Assembly: GCF_036346615.1 (NCBI RefSeq)
Contig: NZ_CP107836.1
Coordinates: 3,162,001 to 3,226,000, forward strand
DNA: 64,000 nt
Direction of reading: 5' to 3'
Source of the DNA: Streptomyces sp. NBC_00523
GTDB lineage: Bacteria; Actinomycetota; Actinomycetes; Streptomycetales; Streptomycetaceae
The notes below the pieces were generated by a model. It saw nothing but the letters and a program-made list of their open reading frames with translations, had not been told where the DNA came from and did no database searches. Positions within the stretch are counted from its first letter, which is position 1, and the number at the start of each line of letters is the position of its first letter. Positions 41,492 to 51,679 of this stretch are shown here, in pieces. Made by a program: the position numbers and the translations under genes.

Positions 41492-42001
41492 TCAGAACAC
41501 GTACGGGTCCCCCGTGGCCAGGGCCAGCACCTCGTGCTCGTTGTTGCCGGCATCCCGGTCCGCCGTCCCGCCGTTGTACGCGGTGCCGACCCGGACGACC
41601 ACCTCGTCGGGCAGCCCGGCCAGCCGGAGCCCGAGCGCGATCCGGTGTTGCTGACGGCCGTCGGCGCGCAGCGGGCCCGTCCGGCACAGGACGGTCTGCG
41701 GGTCCTCCTGGAGGCAGTCCCCGGGCAGCTCCTGCCGGCCGGCCAGCGGCACGGAGACCCGGAGCCGCACGGTCGCGTCGGTCACGTCCGACGGCCCCCG
41801 GTTCTGGCTGTGCAGCCGGATCGTGAGCGTGTCGCCCCAGAGCACGACGTGCCCGTGGTGCGACACGTCCGCCTCCGGCCCGGTGCTCCGGACCACGGGC
41901 GCGCCGTGCGCCGAGGCCGTTCCCCCCGCGAGCGGCACCGCGGCCGCCACCATCGCCGCCGCAGCGGACACCCCCAGCAGAGCCCTGCGCGTCAGAAACA
42001 T
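41492..42001 (-). CDS. Secreted DUF11-like beta-sandwich protein
   Basis: A 169-residue exported protein. The N-terminus is a twin-arginine-like or Sec signal (TRRALLGVSAAAAMVAAAVP, cleavage near ASA-HG at about residue 32). The mature part is beta-rich with DUF11/CARDB-like features (GDTLTIRLHSQNRGPSDVTD) and two Cys that may form a disulphide. Function unknown; a cell-surface or extracellular role is inferred from export. Confidence 0.65.
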   Translation of the reverse strand: MFLTRRALLGVSAAAAMVAAAVPLAGGTASAHGAPVVRSTGPEADVSHHGHVVLWGDTLTIRLHSQNRGPSDVTDATVRLRVSVPLAGRQELPGDCLQEDPQTVLCRTGPLRADGRQQHRIALGLRLAGLPDEVVVRVGTAYNGGTADRDAGNNEHEVLALATGDPYVF

Positions 42002-42091
42002 GCCCTGAAGATACCGATCACCCCGAATTGAACATATTTACCGACCGGTTCGGCGCGTCTCGCGGCGCGCCGCCCATGACACCCTGCTCCC

Positions 42092-42427
42092 ATGTCCGTG
42101 CTCCGCTCCCTCGCCCTGTTCGTCCTCGCCGCGCTCTTCGAGATCGGGGGCGCCTGGCTCGTCTGGCAGGGCGTGCGGGAGCACCGGGGGTGGGCCTGGA
42201 TCGGCGCGGGGATCATCGCGCTGGGCGCGTACGGCTTCGTGGCGACGCTTCAGCCGGACGGCGAGTTCGGACGGGTGCTCGCGGCGTACGGCGGGGTCTT
42301 CGTGGCGGGCTCGATCGCCTGGGGGATGGTCGCCGACGGCTACCGGCCGGACCGCTGGGACGTGACCGGCGCGCTGATCTGCCTGGCCGGGATGGCCGTG
42401 ATCATGTACGCCCCCCGCAACCACTGA
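42092..42427 (+). CDS. YnfA family (UPF0060) membrane protein
   Basis: A 111-residue protein with four transmembrane helices and the YnfA hallmarks [21 protein letters not shown] and [15 protein letters not shown]. YnfA proteins are related to small multidrug-resistance transporters, and efflux activity has been described for some members. It is a single gene of full family length. Confidence 0.88.
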   Translation: MSVLRSLALFVLAALFEIGGAWLVWQGVREHRGWAWIGAGIIALGAYGFVATLQPDGEFGRVLAAYGGVFVAGSIAWGMVADGYRPDRWDVTGALICLAGMAVIMYAPRNH

Positions 42428-42496
42428 CGCCGGTCCGACCTGCCTATCCTGGCCCCGTTCGACCGTACCGTTCAGCCGTCCGAGGAGAGCCCGACC

Positions 42497-43255
42497 ATGG
42501 CCGCAACCCCCATCGCCGTCGTCACCGGAGCGAGCAGCGGCATCGGCGCCGCGACCGCCCGGCAGCTGGCGGCCTCCGGCTACCGCGTCGTGCTCACCGC
42601 CCGCCGCAAGGACCGCATCGAGGCCCTGGCCGCCGAGCTCACCGAGGCCGGCCACCAGGCGACGGCCTACGCGCTGGACGTCACCGACCGCGCGGCGGTG
42701 GACGAGTTCGCCACCGCGTTCCGCAGCCTGGCCGTCCTGGTCAACAACGCGGGCGGCGCGCTCGGGGCCGACCCGGTCGCCACGGGTGACCCGCAGGACT
42801 GGCGGCAGATGTACGAGACGAACGTCATCGGCACGCTCAACGTCACCCAGGCCCTGCTCCCCGCGCTCACCGCGAGCGGCGACGGCACGGTGGTCATCCT
42901 CTCCTCGACGGCCGGCCTCTCCACCTACGAGGGCGGCGGCGGTTACGTGGCCGCCAAGCACGGCGAACACGTCCTGGCCGAGACCCTGCGCCTGGAGATC
43001 GTCGGCACCCCGGTCCGCGTCATCGAGATCGCCCCGGGCATGGTCAAGACCGAGGAGTTCGCGACCACCCGCTTCCGCGGCGACGCGGACAAGGCCGCCA
43101 AGGTCTACGCGGGCGTCGAGGCCCCCCTCACCGCCGACGACGTGGCCGACACGATCAACTGGGCGGTCACCCGCCCCAGCCACGTCAACATCGACCTCCT
43201 GGTGGTCCGCCCCCGCGCCCAGGCCAGCAACTCGAAGGTGCACCGCACGGCGTGA
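42497..43255 (+). CDS. SDR family NADP-dependent oxidoreductase (YdfG-like)
   Basis: A 252-residue classical SDR. Cofactor motif TGASSGIG at 10-17, NNAG at 83-86, and the catalytic Ser137, Tyr150 and Lys154 (YVAAK). RRKDR after the second strand indicates NADP preference. It resembles YdfG/serine-3-dehydrogenase-like enzymes that act on short 3-hydroxy acids; exact substrate not determinable. Followed directly by a bidirectional terminator. Confidence 0.9.
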   Translation: MAATPIAVVTGASSGIGAATARQLAASGYRVVLTARRKDRIEALAAELTEAGHQATAYALDVTDRAAVDEFATAFRSLAVLVNNAGGALGADPVATGDPQDWRQMYETNVIGTLNVTQALLPALTASGDGTVVILSSTAGLSTYEGGGGYVAAKHGEHVLAETLRLEIVGTPVRVIEIAPGMVKTEEFATTRFRGDADKAAKVYAGVEAPLTADDVADTINWAVTRPSHVNIDLLVVRPRAQASNSKVHRTA

Positions 43256-43261
43256 GGACAG

Positions 43262-43285
43262 CGGGGCCGGGACACCCCGGCCCCG
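43262..43285. terminator. Bidirectional terminator between SDR gene and rtcB
   Basis: CGGGGCCGGG (43262-43271) pairs perfectly with CCCGGCCCCG (43276-43285) around a 4-base loop. It lies between two convergent stop codons. Confidence 0.7.
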
Positions 43286-43288
43286 GCC

Positions 43289-44482
43289 TCAGCCCTTCAC
43301 GCAGATGACCTGCTTCAGCTTGGCGACGACCTCGACCAAGTCGCGCTGCTGGTCGATGACCTTCTCGATCGGCTTGTAGGCGCCCGGGATCTCGTCCACG
43401 ACCCCGGAGTCCTTGCGGCACTCGACACCCCGCGTCTGGTCCTCCAGGTCCTTCGTGGAGAACCGCTTCTTCGCCGCGTTCCGGCTCATCTTGCGGCCGG
43501 CGCCGTGCGAGGCCGAGTTGAAGGACTTCTCGTTGCCGAGGCCCTTCACGATGTACGAGCCGGTACCCATGGAGCCCGGGATGATCCCGTAGTCGCCGGT
43601 GCCGGCCCGGATCGCGCCCTTGCGGGTGACGAGCAGGTCCATCCCGTCGTACCGCTCCTCCGCCACGTAGTTGTGGTGACAGGAGATGACCGGTTCGAAG
43701 GTGACCTTGGCCTTCTTGAACTCCTTGCGGACGACGTTCTGGAACAGCGCCATCATGACCGCGCGGTTGTGCTTCGCGTACTCCTGCGCCCAGAACAGGT
43801 CGTTGCGGTACTCGCGCATCGGCTCGGTGTCCGCCAGGAAGACCGCGAGGTCACGGTCGACCAGGCCCTGGTTGTGCGCAAGGCCCTGCGCCCGGCCGAT
43901 GTGGAAGTCGGCCAGTTCCTTGCCGATGTTCCGCGAGCCGGAGTGCAGCATCAGCCAGACGGAACCCGCCTCATCGAGACAGAACTCGATGAAGTGGTTG
44001 CCACTTCCGAGCGTTCCCATCTGCTTCGTGGCGCGTTCCTGACGGAACTTGACCGCTTCGGCCACCCCGTCGAACCGCGACCAGAAGTCGTCCCAGCCGC
44101 CGGCCGCCAGGCCGTACAGGCCGGACGGGTCGACCGGGTCGTCGTGCATGCCCCGGCCGACCGGGATCGCCTGCTCGATCTTCGAGCGGAGTCCGGACAG
44201 GTCGCCGGGGAGGTCGTTCGCGGTCAGCGACGTCTTCACCGCGGACATGCCGCAGCCGATGTCCACGCCGACCGCCGCCGGGCAGACCGCGCCGTGCATC
44301 GCGATCACCGAGCCGACCGTGGCGCCCTTGCCGAAGTGGACGTCGGGCATGACGGCCAGGCCCTTGATCCACGGCAGTGTGGCGACGTTGCGCAGCTGCT
44401 GCATCGCCACGTCCTCGACCGACGCCGGGTCGGTCCACATCCGGATGGGAACCTGCGCACCCGGTACCTCTACATACGACAT
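43289..44482 (-). CDS. rtcB: RtcB family RNA-splicing ligase
   Basis: A 397-residue RtcB-type ligase that joins 2',3'-cyclic phosphate (or 3'-phosphate) and 5'-OH RNA ends using GTP and Mn2+. Metal- and GMP-binding motifs visible are VDIGCGM (about 74), GSGNHFIEFC (about 160), HSGSRNIG (about 180), SCHHNY (about 265) and SASHGAGRKMSR (about 325), whose His is the guanylylation site. No Archease or RtcA gene adjoins it, so RNA repair rather than regulated splicing is the likely role. Confidence 0.92.
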   Translation of the reverse strand: MSYVEVPGAQVPIRMWTDPASVEDVAMQQLRNVATLPWIKGLAVMPDVHFGKGATVGSVIAMHGAVCPAAVGVDIGCGMSAVKTSLTANDLPGDLSGLRSKIEQAIPVGRGMHDDPVDPSGLYGLAAGGWDDFWSRFDGVAEAVKFRQERATKQMGTLGSGNHFIEFCLDEAGSVWLMLHSGSRNIGKELADFHIGRAQGLAHNQGLVDRDLAVFLADTEPMREYRNDLFWAQEYAKHNRAVMMALFQNVVRKEFKKAKVTFEPVISCHHNYVAEERYDGMDLLVTRKGAIRAGTGDYGIIPGSMGTGSYIVKGLGNEKSFNSASHGAGRKMSRNAAKKRFSTKDLEDQTRGVECRKDSGVVDEIPGAYKPIEKVIDQQRDLVEVVAKLKQVICVKG

Positions 44483-44644
44483 AGCTCCTCGATCCCCCCG
44501 AAAAAGTCTGAAAGCGCAAAACCGGCGCCAAGATCGGCAAATGAGTCGGCCGACCGGCGTTCACAGCGGCGCGTGCGATACACATTGTGTCCACCGGCCG
44601 CCATCGGGCGGCAACCGTTTTTCGCACGAAGGGAGCCCAGGACC

Positions 44645-45484
44645 GTGCGACGAATGGCGTACGCGACCGGCGCCGTGCTCATCGCGGCGCTCGCCGCCGG
44701 CTGCACCAGCGACACCGGAAGCGGCGAACCCGCCCCCGACAGCAAGCCGGGCACCCCGACCGTCTCCGCCGCGCCCCCGGGCAAGTACCGCACCCTTCCC
44801 GACGCCTGCCGGGCCATCCCGCAGGCCACCCTCAAGGACCTCCTGCCCGGCACCGCCGACATGCCGGAGGCCCAGCAGGACAAGGTGTTCGAGGGCACCC
44901 CCACGGTCACGTACGACACCGACCGGCGGATCGGCTGCCGCTGGAAGACCGACGTCCCCGAGGGCACCCGCAGCATCCACCTGGACTTCGAGCGCGTCGT
45001 CTCCTACGACACCTCCGTGAGCGACGACGACCGCGCCCGCGAGGTGTACGCGAAGAAGGAGACCGCCGCCGACCTGCCCGACACCGCACTGCCGCCGGAG
45101 ACCCCCGACGCCTCCTCGTCCGGCTCCGGCACCCCGGACGCGGGCACGGAGAGCGCCGACGGCTCCGAGGACACGGACGGCGCCGAGGGCTCGGACGGCA
45201 AGGGCGCGACCGGCGACACCACCTCCGGCAGCCCCGCAGGCAGCCTCCAGCCCCGGCTGCTCGACAAGCTGGGCGACAGCGCGTTCCTGGACGACGCGCT
45301 CAGCCGGGCCGGCGCCCCCGCCCGCCACCGCACCGTGAGCGTGGTGTTCCGCACATCCAACGTCATCGTGACCGTCGAGTACACCGCCCAGCCGACCATG
45401 CCCACCGAGGTCCCCGACAGCCAGGAACTCCAGGAGAAGGCCCAGGCACTGGCCCGTCAGCTGGTCGATTCGTTCAACGGCTGA
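44645..45484 (+). CDS. DUF3558-type lipoprotein 1
   Basis: A 279-residue exported lipoprotein: signal peptide with lipobox LAAGC (Cys about residue 20), a conserved N-terminal DUF3558 part (LPDACRAIPQATLKDLLPG and RIGCRWKT), then a low-complexity Ser/Gly/Asp/Thr-rich insertion (about 145-200) and a second folded stretch. Function unknown; such lipoproteins are numerous in Streptomyces. GTG at 44645 used; an ATG three codons later is possible. The next gene encodes a paralogue. Confidence 0.75.
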   Translation: MRRMAYATGAVLIAALAAGCTSDTGSGEPAPDSKPGTPTVSAAPPGKYRTLPDACRAIPQATLKDLLPGTADMPEAQQDKVFEGTPTVTYDTDRRIGCRWKTDVPEGTRSIHLDFERVVSYDTSVSDDDRAREVYAKKETAADLPDTALPPETPDASSSGSGTPDAGTESADGSEDTDGAEGSDGKGATGDTTSGSPAGSLQPRLLDKLGDSAFLDDALSRAGAPARHRTVSVVFRTSNVIVTVEYTAQPTMPTEVPDSQELQEKAQALARQLVDSFNG

Positions 45485-45628
45485 CGCCGCCGGCGCCCCG
45501 CCCCGGCCGCCCGCGCGCCGCTCCCCGCGCCCGCCGGTGAAGGCGGCATCCGGCCGCCGTCCGTCGTACCGTGGCCCTCCGGAGCCACCACCGTCCCCCG
45601 ACCGCCGCGCCATCCGAGTGAAGGAACC

Positions 45629-46444
45629 ATGCACCGATCAGCCCCGCGACTCACCCGCATACTCGCCTGCGCCGCCGTCCCGGTGATGCTCGTCGTCGCC
45701 GGCTGCTCGTCGGACTCCGGCGACAAGAAGGAGACGGACTCCTCCGCCTCCGCCACGCCGGACGCGACGAAGTCGGAACCGGCCGTCGAGGCAGCGAAGT
45801 TCGCCGAGCTGCCCGATCCCTGCCAGGCGGTCGAGGCGAAGACCGTCAAGTCCCTGGTCCCCTCCGCCAAGAGCAAGAACGGCACCCGCAGCAAGTCCAG
45901 CGACGCGTCCGTCCGCGGCGGCTGCTCCTGGAACGGGCTGGCCGACAAGGGCGTCAAGGGCTCCCAGTACCGCTGGCTGGATGTCGGCTTCACCCGCTTC
46001 GCCTCGGACCAGACCCTGGGCAGCGGGGCCGCCCGCGCGGGCGACGAGTTCGACAAGCAGGTCAAGAAGACCGAGGCGGCCGACGGCGTGAAGAACATCG
46101 CCACCGGGTCCGTCAGCGGCATCGGCGACCAGGCGACGAAGATCACGTACGACCAGTCCAAGACGGACGAGGACTTCCGGTTCGCGACGATCGTCGCCCG
46201 CACCGGGAACGTCGTCGTGGTCGTCAACTACAACGGCGCGGGTTACGCCGGTTCGAAGACGCCGGACGCCGAGACCATCCTGAAGGGCGCCACGATGGCC
46301 GCCAAGGACGCGGTCGTGGCCGTCGCCGAGGCGAACGCCAAGACCGACGCGTCCCCGAAGGCGACTGACAAGGCGTCCGACGACTCCGCCAAGAAGCCGT
46401 CCGAGAAGCCCAGTTCATCGGCCAAGTCGAAGTCCTCGGACTGA
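45629..46444 (+). CDS. DUF3558-type lipoprotein 2
   Basis: A 271-residue lipoprotein (lipobox VVAGC, Cys about residue 26) with the DUF3558 core (LPDPCQAVEAKTVKSLVPS, GGCSWNGL) and a C-terminal Lys/Ser/Ala-rich disordered tail ending SSAKSKSSD. It parallels the gene just upstream in layout and motif order, so the pair is probably an old tandem duplication. The position of the low-complexity region differs: in the middle in copy 1, at the end in copy 2. Confidence 0.75.
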   Translation: MHRSAPRLTRILACAAVPVMLVVAGCSSDSGDKKETDSSASATPDATKSEPAVEAAKFAELPDPCQAVEAKTVKSLVPSAKSKNGTRSKSSDASVRGGCSWNGLADKGVKGSQYRWLDVGFTRFASDQTLGSGAARAGDEFDKQVKKTEAADGVKNIATGSVSGIGDQATKITYDQSKTDEDFRFATIVARTGNVVVVVNYNGAGYAGSKTPDAETILKGATMAAKDAVVAVAEANAKTDASPKATDKASDDSAKKPSEKPSSSAKSKSSD

Positions 46445-46573
46445 CGCAGGAGGCCGCCCCGGCCCCTCCCCCCGCGACACCTCTCGCACACATGTGCCAG
46501 GCTGTGCCCGCCGGAAACAAGCCACCGGCGACAGGAACAGGCGAGGGACAAGGGAACAGGGAGGGGATGGGGG

Positions 46574-47890
46574 GTGGCTGCGATGCAGCTGACGCGCACG
46601 CATCGGGTGCTGATCGGTCTGGTCGTGGCCGGTGCGGTGCTGATCGCCGCGATCGGCTTCGCCGGTTCGTACGCCGCGGTGCGCGAACTGGCCCTGAGCA
46701 AGGGGTTCGGGGACTTCTCGCTGGTCTTCCCGATCGGCATCGACGCGGGCATCTGCGTCCTGCTGGCCCTGGACCTGCTGCTCACCTGGCTGCGCATCCC
46801 GTTCCCGCTGCTGCGCCAGACGGCCTGGCTGCTGACGGCCGCGACGATCGCGTTCAACGGCGCCGCCGCCTGGCCCGACCCGCTCGGCGTCGGCATGCAC
46901 GCGGTCATCCCCGTCCTCTTCGTCGTCTCCGTCGAGGCCGCCCGCCACGCGGTGGGCCGGATCGCGGACATCACGGCCGACAAGCACATGGAGGGCGTCC
47001 GCCTCACCCGGTGGCTGCTCTCGCCGGTCCCCACCTTCCGGCTCTGGCGCCGGATGAAGCTGTGGGAGCTCCGCAGCTACGAGCAGGTCATCAAGCTGGA
47101 GCAGGACCGCCTGATCTACCAGGCCCGCCTCCAGGCCCGCTACGGCCGCGCCTGGCGCCGACGCGCCCCCGTCGAGTCCCTGATGCCGCTGCGCCTCGCG
47201 AAGTACGGCGTCCCGCTCGCCGAGACCGGCCCCGCGGGTCTGGCCGCCGCGGGCATCGAACCCGCACTCCTGCCCCCGGCCCCGGAGCCGGTGGCCCCGC
47301 AGCCGGTGGCCCCGCAGGCACCGCCCGCCCCCGCCGTGGAGACGGCCCAGCAGCACCCGGAACTGCCGCAGACGGCGACCCCGGAGGAGCCGCAGCAGGC
47401 CCCCGGGCACCCCGCCGCCGACGAGAACGACAACCCCTGGTTCCCGAAGCAGGCGACCGCCAAGGTGTACGAGGGCACCTACGACCCGGACTTCGAGGTC
47501 GAGGGCCCGGTCCCGCACCAGGTCCCCTCGGGCCCGAACGGCCGCACCCGCCCACTGGGCAACGTGGGCACGGTCGGCAGCACCGTCCCCGGCGAGCGGC
47601 CCGAGCAGATCCCCGTAGCGGAACCCCTGCCGGAACCCCTGCCGGAACCCCTGCCGGAGCCCGCGCAGCAGTGGACGCAGCAGGACGAGGAGTTCGCCGA
47701 GATCGCGTACGAGGTGTTCTCGGCGTTCATCGCGGAGAACAACGACTACCCGAGCGTCGCGGTGCTCGACATACACCTCTCGGACGGGCACAACGTCCGC
47801 CACCCGCGCGGCGAGGCGCTGCTCCGGCAGCTGATGCCGGAGTTCAAGCGGCGCTTCCACGCGGAGCTGGAAGCCGACCACATCGCGTAA
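46574..47890 (+). CDS. DUF2637 membrane protein (SpdB-like)
   Basis: A 438-residue protein. Four transmembrane helices occupy about residues 10-130 (DUF2637: FPIGIDAGICVLLALDL is the signature), followed by a long cytoplasmic region with an Arg-rich helix (about 145-200), a Pro/Ala/Glu-rich linker and a conserved ~80-residue C-terminal domain. DUF2637 proteins are related to Spd proteins of conjugative Streptomyces plasmids, but the family is also chromosomal and core. The linker contains a tandem PLPE repeat at about 47630-47660. The GTG start is uncertain, an ATG three codons in being equally possible. Confidence 0.8.
   Translation: MAAMQLTRTHRVLIGLVVAGAVLIAAIGFAGSYAAVRELALSKGFGDFSLVFPIGIDAGICVLLALDLLLTWLRIPFPLLRQTAWLLTAATIAFNGAAAWPDPLGVGMHAVIPVLFVVSVEAARHAVGRIADITADKHMEGVRLTRWLLSPVPTFRLWRRMKLWELRSYEQVIKLEQDRLIYQARLQARYGRAWRRRAPVESLMPLRLAKYGVPLAETGPAGLAAAGIEPALLPPAPEPVAPQPVAPQAPPAPAVETAQQHPELPQTATPEEPQQAPGHPAADENDNPWFPKQATAKVYEGTYDPDFEVEGPVPHQVPSGPNGRTRPLGNVGTVGSTVPGERPEQIPVAEPLPEPLPEPLPEPAQQWTQQDEEFAEIAYEVFSAFIAENNDYPSVAVLDIHLSDGHNVRHPRGEALLRQLMPEFKRRFHAELEADHIA
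47621..47660. repeat. Tandem 12-base repeat encoding PEPL
   Basis: GGAACCCCTGCC is repeated three times in register, then decays to GGAGCCC, encoding EPLPEPLPEPLPEP in the linker of the DUF2637 protein. Slippage could change its length. Confidence 0.7.
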
Positions 47891-47903
47891 CCCCGCAACG
47901 CAA

Positions 47904-47947
47904 CGCACGAGGGGCCGCCTCCCACCCGGGAGACGGCCCCTCGTGCG
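47904..47947. terminator. Bidirectional terminator between DUF2637 gene and lysS
   Basis: CGCACGAGGGGCCG (47904-47917) pairs perfectly with 47934-47947, a 14-base stem, with an inner CTCCC/GGGAG hairpin. It lies between two convergent stops. Confidence 0.8.
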
Positions 47948-47956
47948 TGTCCGTAC

Positions 47957-49741
47957 CTACGCGCCCAGCAGGCGGCGCACCCGGTCCGCCCCCACCGCGA
48001 GCAGCAGCGTGGGCAGGCGCGGGCCCGTGTCGCGGCTGACGAGCAGCCGGTAGAGCAGGGCGAAGAAGGACCGCTGGGCGGTCTTCAGCTCGGGCGTCGG
48101 CTTGGCGTCGGGCTCCAGGCCCGCGAGGACCTTCGGCACGCCGTAGACGAGCGTGGTCAGGCCGTCCAGGGACCAGTGCGTGTCCAGGCCCTCCAGGAGC
48201 AGCCGCAGCGACTCGCGGCCCTGCTCGTCCAGCGAGCCGAGCAGCTCCTTGTCCGGCTCGTCGCGCACGACGGTGCGGGCCTCGGCCGGGACCTGGGTGG
48301 TGATCCAGCTCTCCGCGCGGTCGAGGCGCGGGCGGGCCTCGTCCAGCGAGGTGAGCGGGTTCGCCGGGTCCAGCTCGCTGAGGATGCGCAGCGTCTGGTC
48401 CTCGGCGCCCGCGGTGATGTCGGCGACCGAGGCGAGCGTGCGGTACGGCAGCGGGCGCGGCGTGCTCGGGAGCTCACCGGCGGCGGTGCCGATCGCGCGG
48501 GCGTACGCGGCGGCGTCGGCCGGGAGGACCGTGCCGTCGGCGACCTTGCGGGCCAGCGAGTCCCACTCGTCGTAGAGCCGCTGGATCTCCTGGTCGAAGG
48601 CGATCTTGAAGGACTGGTTGGGCCTGCGGCGGGCGTAGAGCCAGCGCAGCAGCGGGGCCTCCATGATCTTCAGGGCGTCGGCCGGGGTGGGCACGCCGCC
48701 CTTGGAGGAGGACATCTTGGCCATGCCGGAGATCCCGACGAAGGCGTACATGGGCCCGATCGGCTGGACGCCGTCGAAGATCTCGCGGACGATCTGGCCG
48801 CCGACGACGAACGAGGAGCCGGGCGAGGAGTGGTCGACGCCGCTGGGCTCGAAGATCACGCCCTCGTAGGCCCAGCGCATGGGCCAGTCGACCTTCCAGA
48901 CCAGCTTGCCCCGGTTGAACTCGCTGAGCCGGACCGTCTCGGCGAAGCCGCAGGCGGTGCAGGTGTAGTTCAGCTCGGTGGTGTCGTCGTCGTACGAGGT
49001 GACGGTGGTGAGGTCCTTCTCGCAGTTGCCGCAGTACGGCTTGTACGGGAAGTAGCCGCCGGAGCCGCCGCTGCCGTCGTCCTCGCTGGCCGCGCCGGAG
49101 CCGGCCTCGGCCTCCAGCTCGGCCTCGTCCACCTTCTTCTGCTGCGGCTTCTTGCCGCCCTTGCCCGCGGCCGCCGGGTCCTTCTTGGTGCGGTAGCGGT
49201 CGAGGACGGCGTCGATGTCCGCGCGGTGGCGCATGGCGTGCAGGATCTGCTCGCGGTAGGTGCCCGCGAGGTACTGCTCCGTCTGGCTGATCGGGTCGTA
49301 CTCGACGCCCAGCTCGTCCAGGGACGCGGTCATGGCGGCCTTGAAGTGCTCGGCCCAGTTCGGGTACGCGGACCCGGCCGGGGCGGGCACCGAGGTCAGC
49401 GGCTTGCCGATGTGCTCGGCCCAGGACGCGTCGACGCCGGGGACGCCGTTCGGCACCTTGCGGTAGCGGTCGTAGTCGTCCCAGGAGATCAGGTGGCGCA
49501 CGGTGTGGCCGCGGCGGCGGATCTCGTCGGCGACCAGGTGCGGGGTCATGACCTCGCGGAGGTTGCCCAGGTGGATCGGGCCCGACGGGGAGAGGCCGGA
49601 GGCGACGACGACCGGTTTGCCAGGCGCACGACGCTCCGATTCGGCGATGACCTCGTCCGCGAAGCGGGAGACCCAGTCGGTCTCGGTGCTGCTCTGACTC
49701 TGAGCCACGGTCGGCACGTCCTTCTCTCGTGTAGGACTCAT
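47957..49741 (-). CDS. lysS: Class I lysyl-tRNA synthetase
   Basis: A class I (archaeal/spirochaete-type) LysRS, about 594 residues. The Rossmann signatures are SGPIHLGN for HIGH (near residue 55) and KMSSSKG for KMSKS (near 345). A Lys/Ala/Glu-rich insertion (about 195-240) precedes a CxxC...CxxC zinc module (CGNCEK, CTACGF). It charges tRNA-Lys. The ATG at 49741 is used; ribosome spacing would fit a GTG at 49708 (VAQSQSS) better, so the real N-terminus may be shorter. Divergent from argS. Confidence 0.9.
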   Translation of the reverse strand: MSPTREKDVPTVAQSQSSTETDWVSRFADEVIAESERRAPGKPVVVASGLSPSGPIHLGNLREVMTPHLVADEIRRRGHTVRHLISWDDYDRYRKVPNGVPGVDASWAEHIGKPLTSVPAPAGSAYPNWAEHFKAAMTASLDELGVEYDPISQTEQYLAGTYREQILHAMRHRADIDAVLDRYRTKKDPAAAGKGGKKPQQKKVDEAELEAEAGSGAASEDDGSGGSGGYFPYKPYCGNCEKDLTTVTSYDDDTTELNYTCTACGFAETVRLSEFNRGKLVWKVDWPMRWAYEGVIFEPSGVDHSSPGSSFVVGGQIVREIFDGVQPIGPMYAFVGISGMAKMSSSKGGVPTPADALKIMEAPLLRWLYARRRPNQSFKIAFDQEIQRLYDEWDSLARKVADGTVLPADAAAYARAIGTAAGELPSTPRPLPYRTLASVADITAGAEDQTLRILSELDPANPLTSLDEARPRLDRAESWITTQVPAEARTVVRDEPDKELLGSLDEQGRESLRLLLEGLDTHWSLDGLTTLVYGVPKVLAGLEPDAKPTPELKTAQRSFFALLYRLLVSRDTGPRLPTLLLAVGADRVRRLLGA

Positions 49742-49850
49742 AGGGGCGCCGCCCATTCTCCCAGGTGCGGGCCGCAGCACGAAAACGGCTTTACGCCCCG
49801 TGGGATACTGGACCGATCCTCAGTCCTCTACGGAAACGGCAGCCAGACTC

Positions 49851-51620
49851 ATGGCCTCGGTCACTTCCCTCGCTTCCACGCTCCAGCAGCAGCTGGCGGA
49901 CGCCCTGACGGCAGCACTGCCGGATGCGGGCACCGCCGATCCGCTGCTGCGCCGAAGCGACCGGGCCGATTTCCAGGCCAACGGCATCCTGGCGCTCGCC
50001 AAGAAGCTCAAGGGCAATCCGCGCGAGCTGGCCACCCAGGTCACCGACGCGCTGCCGGCCTCGGACCTGATCAAGGACATCGAGGTCTCCGGCCCCGGCT
50101 TCCTGAACGTCACGCTGACCGACCGGGCGATCACCGAGACCCTGGCCGCGCGCGCCGCCGACGGCGACCGGCTCGGCGTCCCGGCGAACGAGGCGGCGGG
50201 CACCACCGTCGTCGACTACGCCCAGCCCAACGTGGCCAAGGAGATGCACGTCGGCCACCTGCGGTCCGCGGTGATCGGTGACGCGATGGTGCGGATCCTG
50301 GAGTTCACCGGCGAGTCCGTGGTCCGGCGCCACCACATCGGCGACTGGGGCACGCAGTTCGGCATGCTCATCCAGTACCTCGTGGAGCACCCGCACGAGC
50401 TGGACCACGAGGGCGGCAAGGAGGACGGCGAGGCCGCGATGTCCTCGCTGAACCGGCTCTACAAGGCGTCGCGGGCCCTGTTCGACTCGGACGAGGAGTT
50501 CAAGGCCCGGTCCCGGGACCGGGTGGTCGCGCTCCAGGCGGGCGACGCGGAGACGCTGGCCATGTGGCAGCGGTTCGTGGACGAGTCGAAGATCTACTTC
50601 TACTCGGTCTTCGACAAGCTGGACATGGAGATCAGCGACCCCGACATCGTCGGCGAGTCCGGCTACAACGACATGCTGGAGGAGACCTGCCGCACCCTGG
50701 AGGAGACGGGCGTCGCGGTCCGCTCCGAGGGTGCGCTGTGCGTCTTCTTCGACGACGTGCTGGGCCCCGACGGCAACAAGGTCCCGCTGATCGTCAAGAA
50801 GACGAACGGCGGCTACGGCTACGCGGCGACCGACCTCTCCGCGATCCGGGACCGGGTGCAGAACCTCAAGGCGGACGCCCTGCTGTACGTGGTGGACGTC
50901 CGGCAGTCCCTGCACTTCAAGATGGTCTTCGAGACGGCCCGCCGGGCGGGCTGGCTGAACGACGACGTGAAGGCGCACCAGCTGGCGTTCGGCACGGTGC
51001 TCGGCAAAGACGGCAAGCCGTTCAAGACCCGTGAGGGCGTCACGGTCCGGCTGGAGGACCTGCTGGACGAGGCCGTCGAGCGGGCGACCGCGGTGGTCCG
51101 GGAGAAGGCCGGGAAGGTCGGCCTGTCCGAGCAGGAGATCGTGGAGAACGGCCGGTACGTCGGCGTGGGCGCCGTGAAGTACGCGGACCTGTCGACCTCC
51201 GCCGTGCGGGACTACAAGTTCGACCTGGACCAGATGGTGTCGCTGAGCGGTGACACCTCGGTGTACCTCCAGTACGCGTACGCGCGTATCCAGTCGATCC
51301 TGCGCAAGGCGGGCGACGCGAAGCCGGTCGCGCACCCGGAACTGGAGCTGGCCCCGGCGGAGCGGGCGCTGGGCCTGCACCTGGACCAGTTCGGCGAGGT
51401 GCTGGCCGAGGTGGCCGCCGGTTACGAGCCGCACAAGCTGGCCGCGTACCTCTACCAGCTCGCGTCGCTCTACACGACGTTCTACGACCAGTGCCACGTG
51501 CTGAGCGAGGAGAACCCGGCCGAGGTGGTCGAGAACCGGCTGTTCCTCTGCGACCTCACCGCCCGGACCCTGCACCGGGGCATGGCGCTGCTCGGCATCC
51601 GGACGCCCGAGCGCCTCTGA
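49851..51620 (+). CDS. argS: Arginyl-tRNA synthetase
   Basis: A 589-residue class Ia synthetase that charges tRNA-Arg. The N-terminal additional domain 1 (residues 1-120) is followed by [20 protein letters not shown], with HVGH as the HIGH motif near residue 137. The canonical KMSK lysine motif is replaced, as in most ArgRS. The DALR anticodon-binding domain is at the C-terminus ([13 protein letters not shown] onward). No Shine-Dalgarno is evident. Divergent from lysS. Confidence 0.93.
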   Translation: MASVTSLASTLQQQLADALTAALPDAGTADPLLRRSDRADFQANGILALAKKLKGNPRELATQVTDALPASDLIKDIEVSGPGFLNVTLTDRAITETLAARAADGDRLGVPANEAAGTTVVDYAQPNVAKEMHVGHLRSAVIGDAMVRILEFTGESVVRRHHIGDWGTQFGMLIQYLVEHPHELDHEGGKEDGEAAMSSLNRLYKASRALFDSDEEFKARSRDRVVALQAGDAETLAMWQRFVDESKIYFYSVFDKLDMEISDPDIVGESGYNDMLEETCRTLEETGVAVRSEGALCVFFDDVLGPDGNKVPLIVKKTNGGYGYAATDLSAIRDRVQNLKADALLYVVDVRQSLHFKMVFETARRAGWLNDDVKAHQLAFGTVLGKDGKPFKTREGVTVRLEDLLDEAVERATAVVREKAGKVGLSEQEIVENGRYVGVGAVKYADLSTSAVRDYKFDLDQMVSLSGDTSVYLQYAYARIQSILRKAGDAKPVAHPELELAPAERALGLHLDQFGEVLAEVAAGYEPHKLAAYLYQLASLYTTFYDQCHVLSEENPAEVVENRLFLCDLTARTLHRGMALLGIRTPERL

Positions 51621-51646
51621 GGCGCCGGAAGGGGGCGGGCTTTTAC

Positions 51647-51673
51647 GGGGCGGGGCCGTCGCGGCCCCGCCCC
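51647..51673. terminator. Terminator between argS and the GvpU-like gene
   Basis: GGGGCGGGGCC (51647-51657) pairs perfectly with GGCCCCGCCCC (51663-51673) around a 5-base loop, between two convergent stops. Confidence 0.75.
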
Positions 51674-51679
51674 TCTCCG

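Noticed and set aside
47600..47665. CRISPR-like short repeats
   Set aside because: The 12-base units are in coding register without spacers.
46574..47890. DUF2637/Spd protein as a sign of an integrated plasmid
   Set aside because: No integrase, Tra, Rep or attachment site is nearby, and the family is also a normal chromosomal one.
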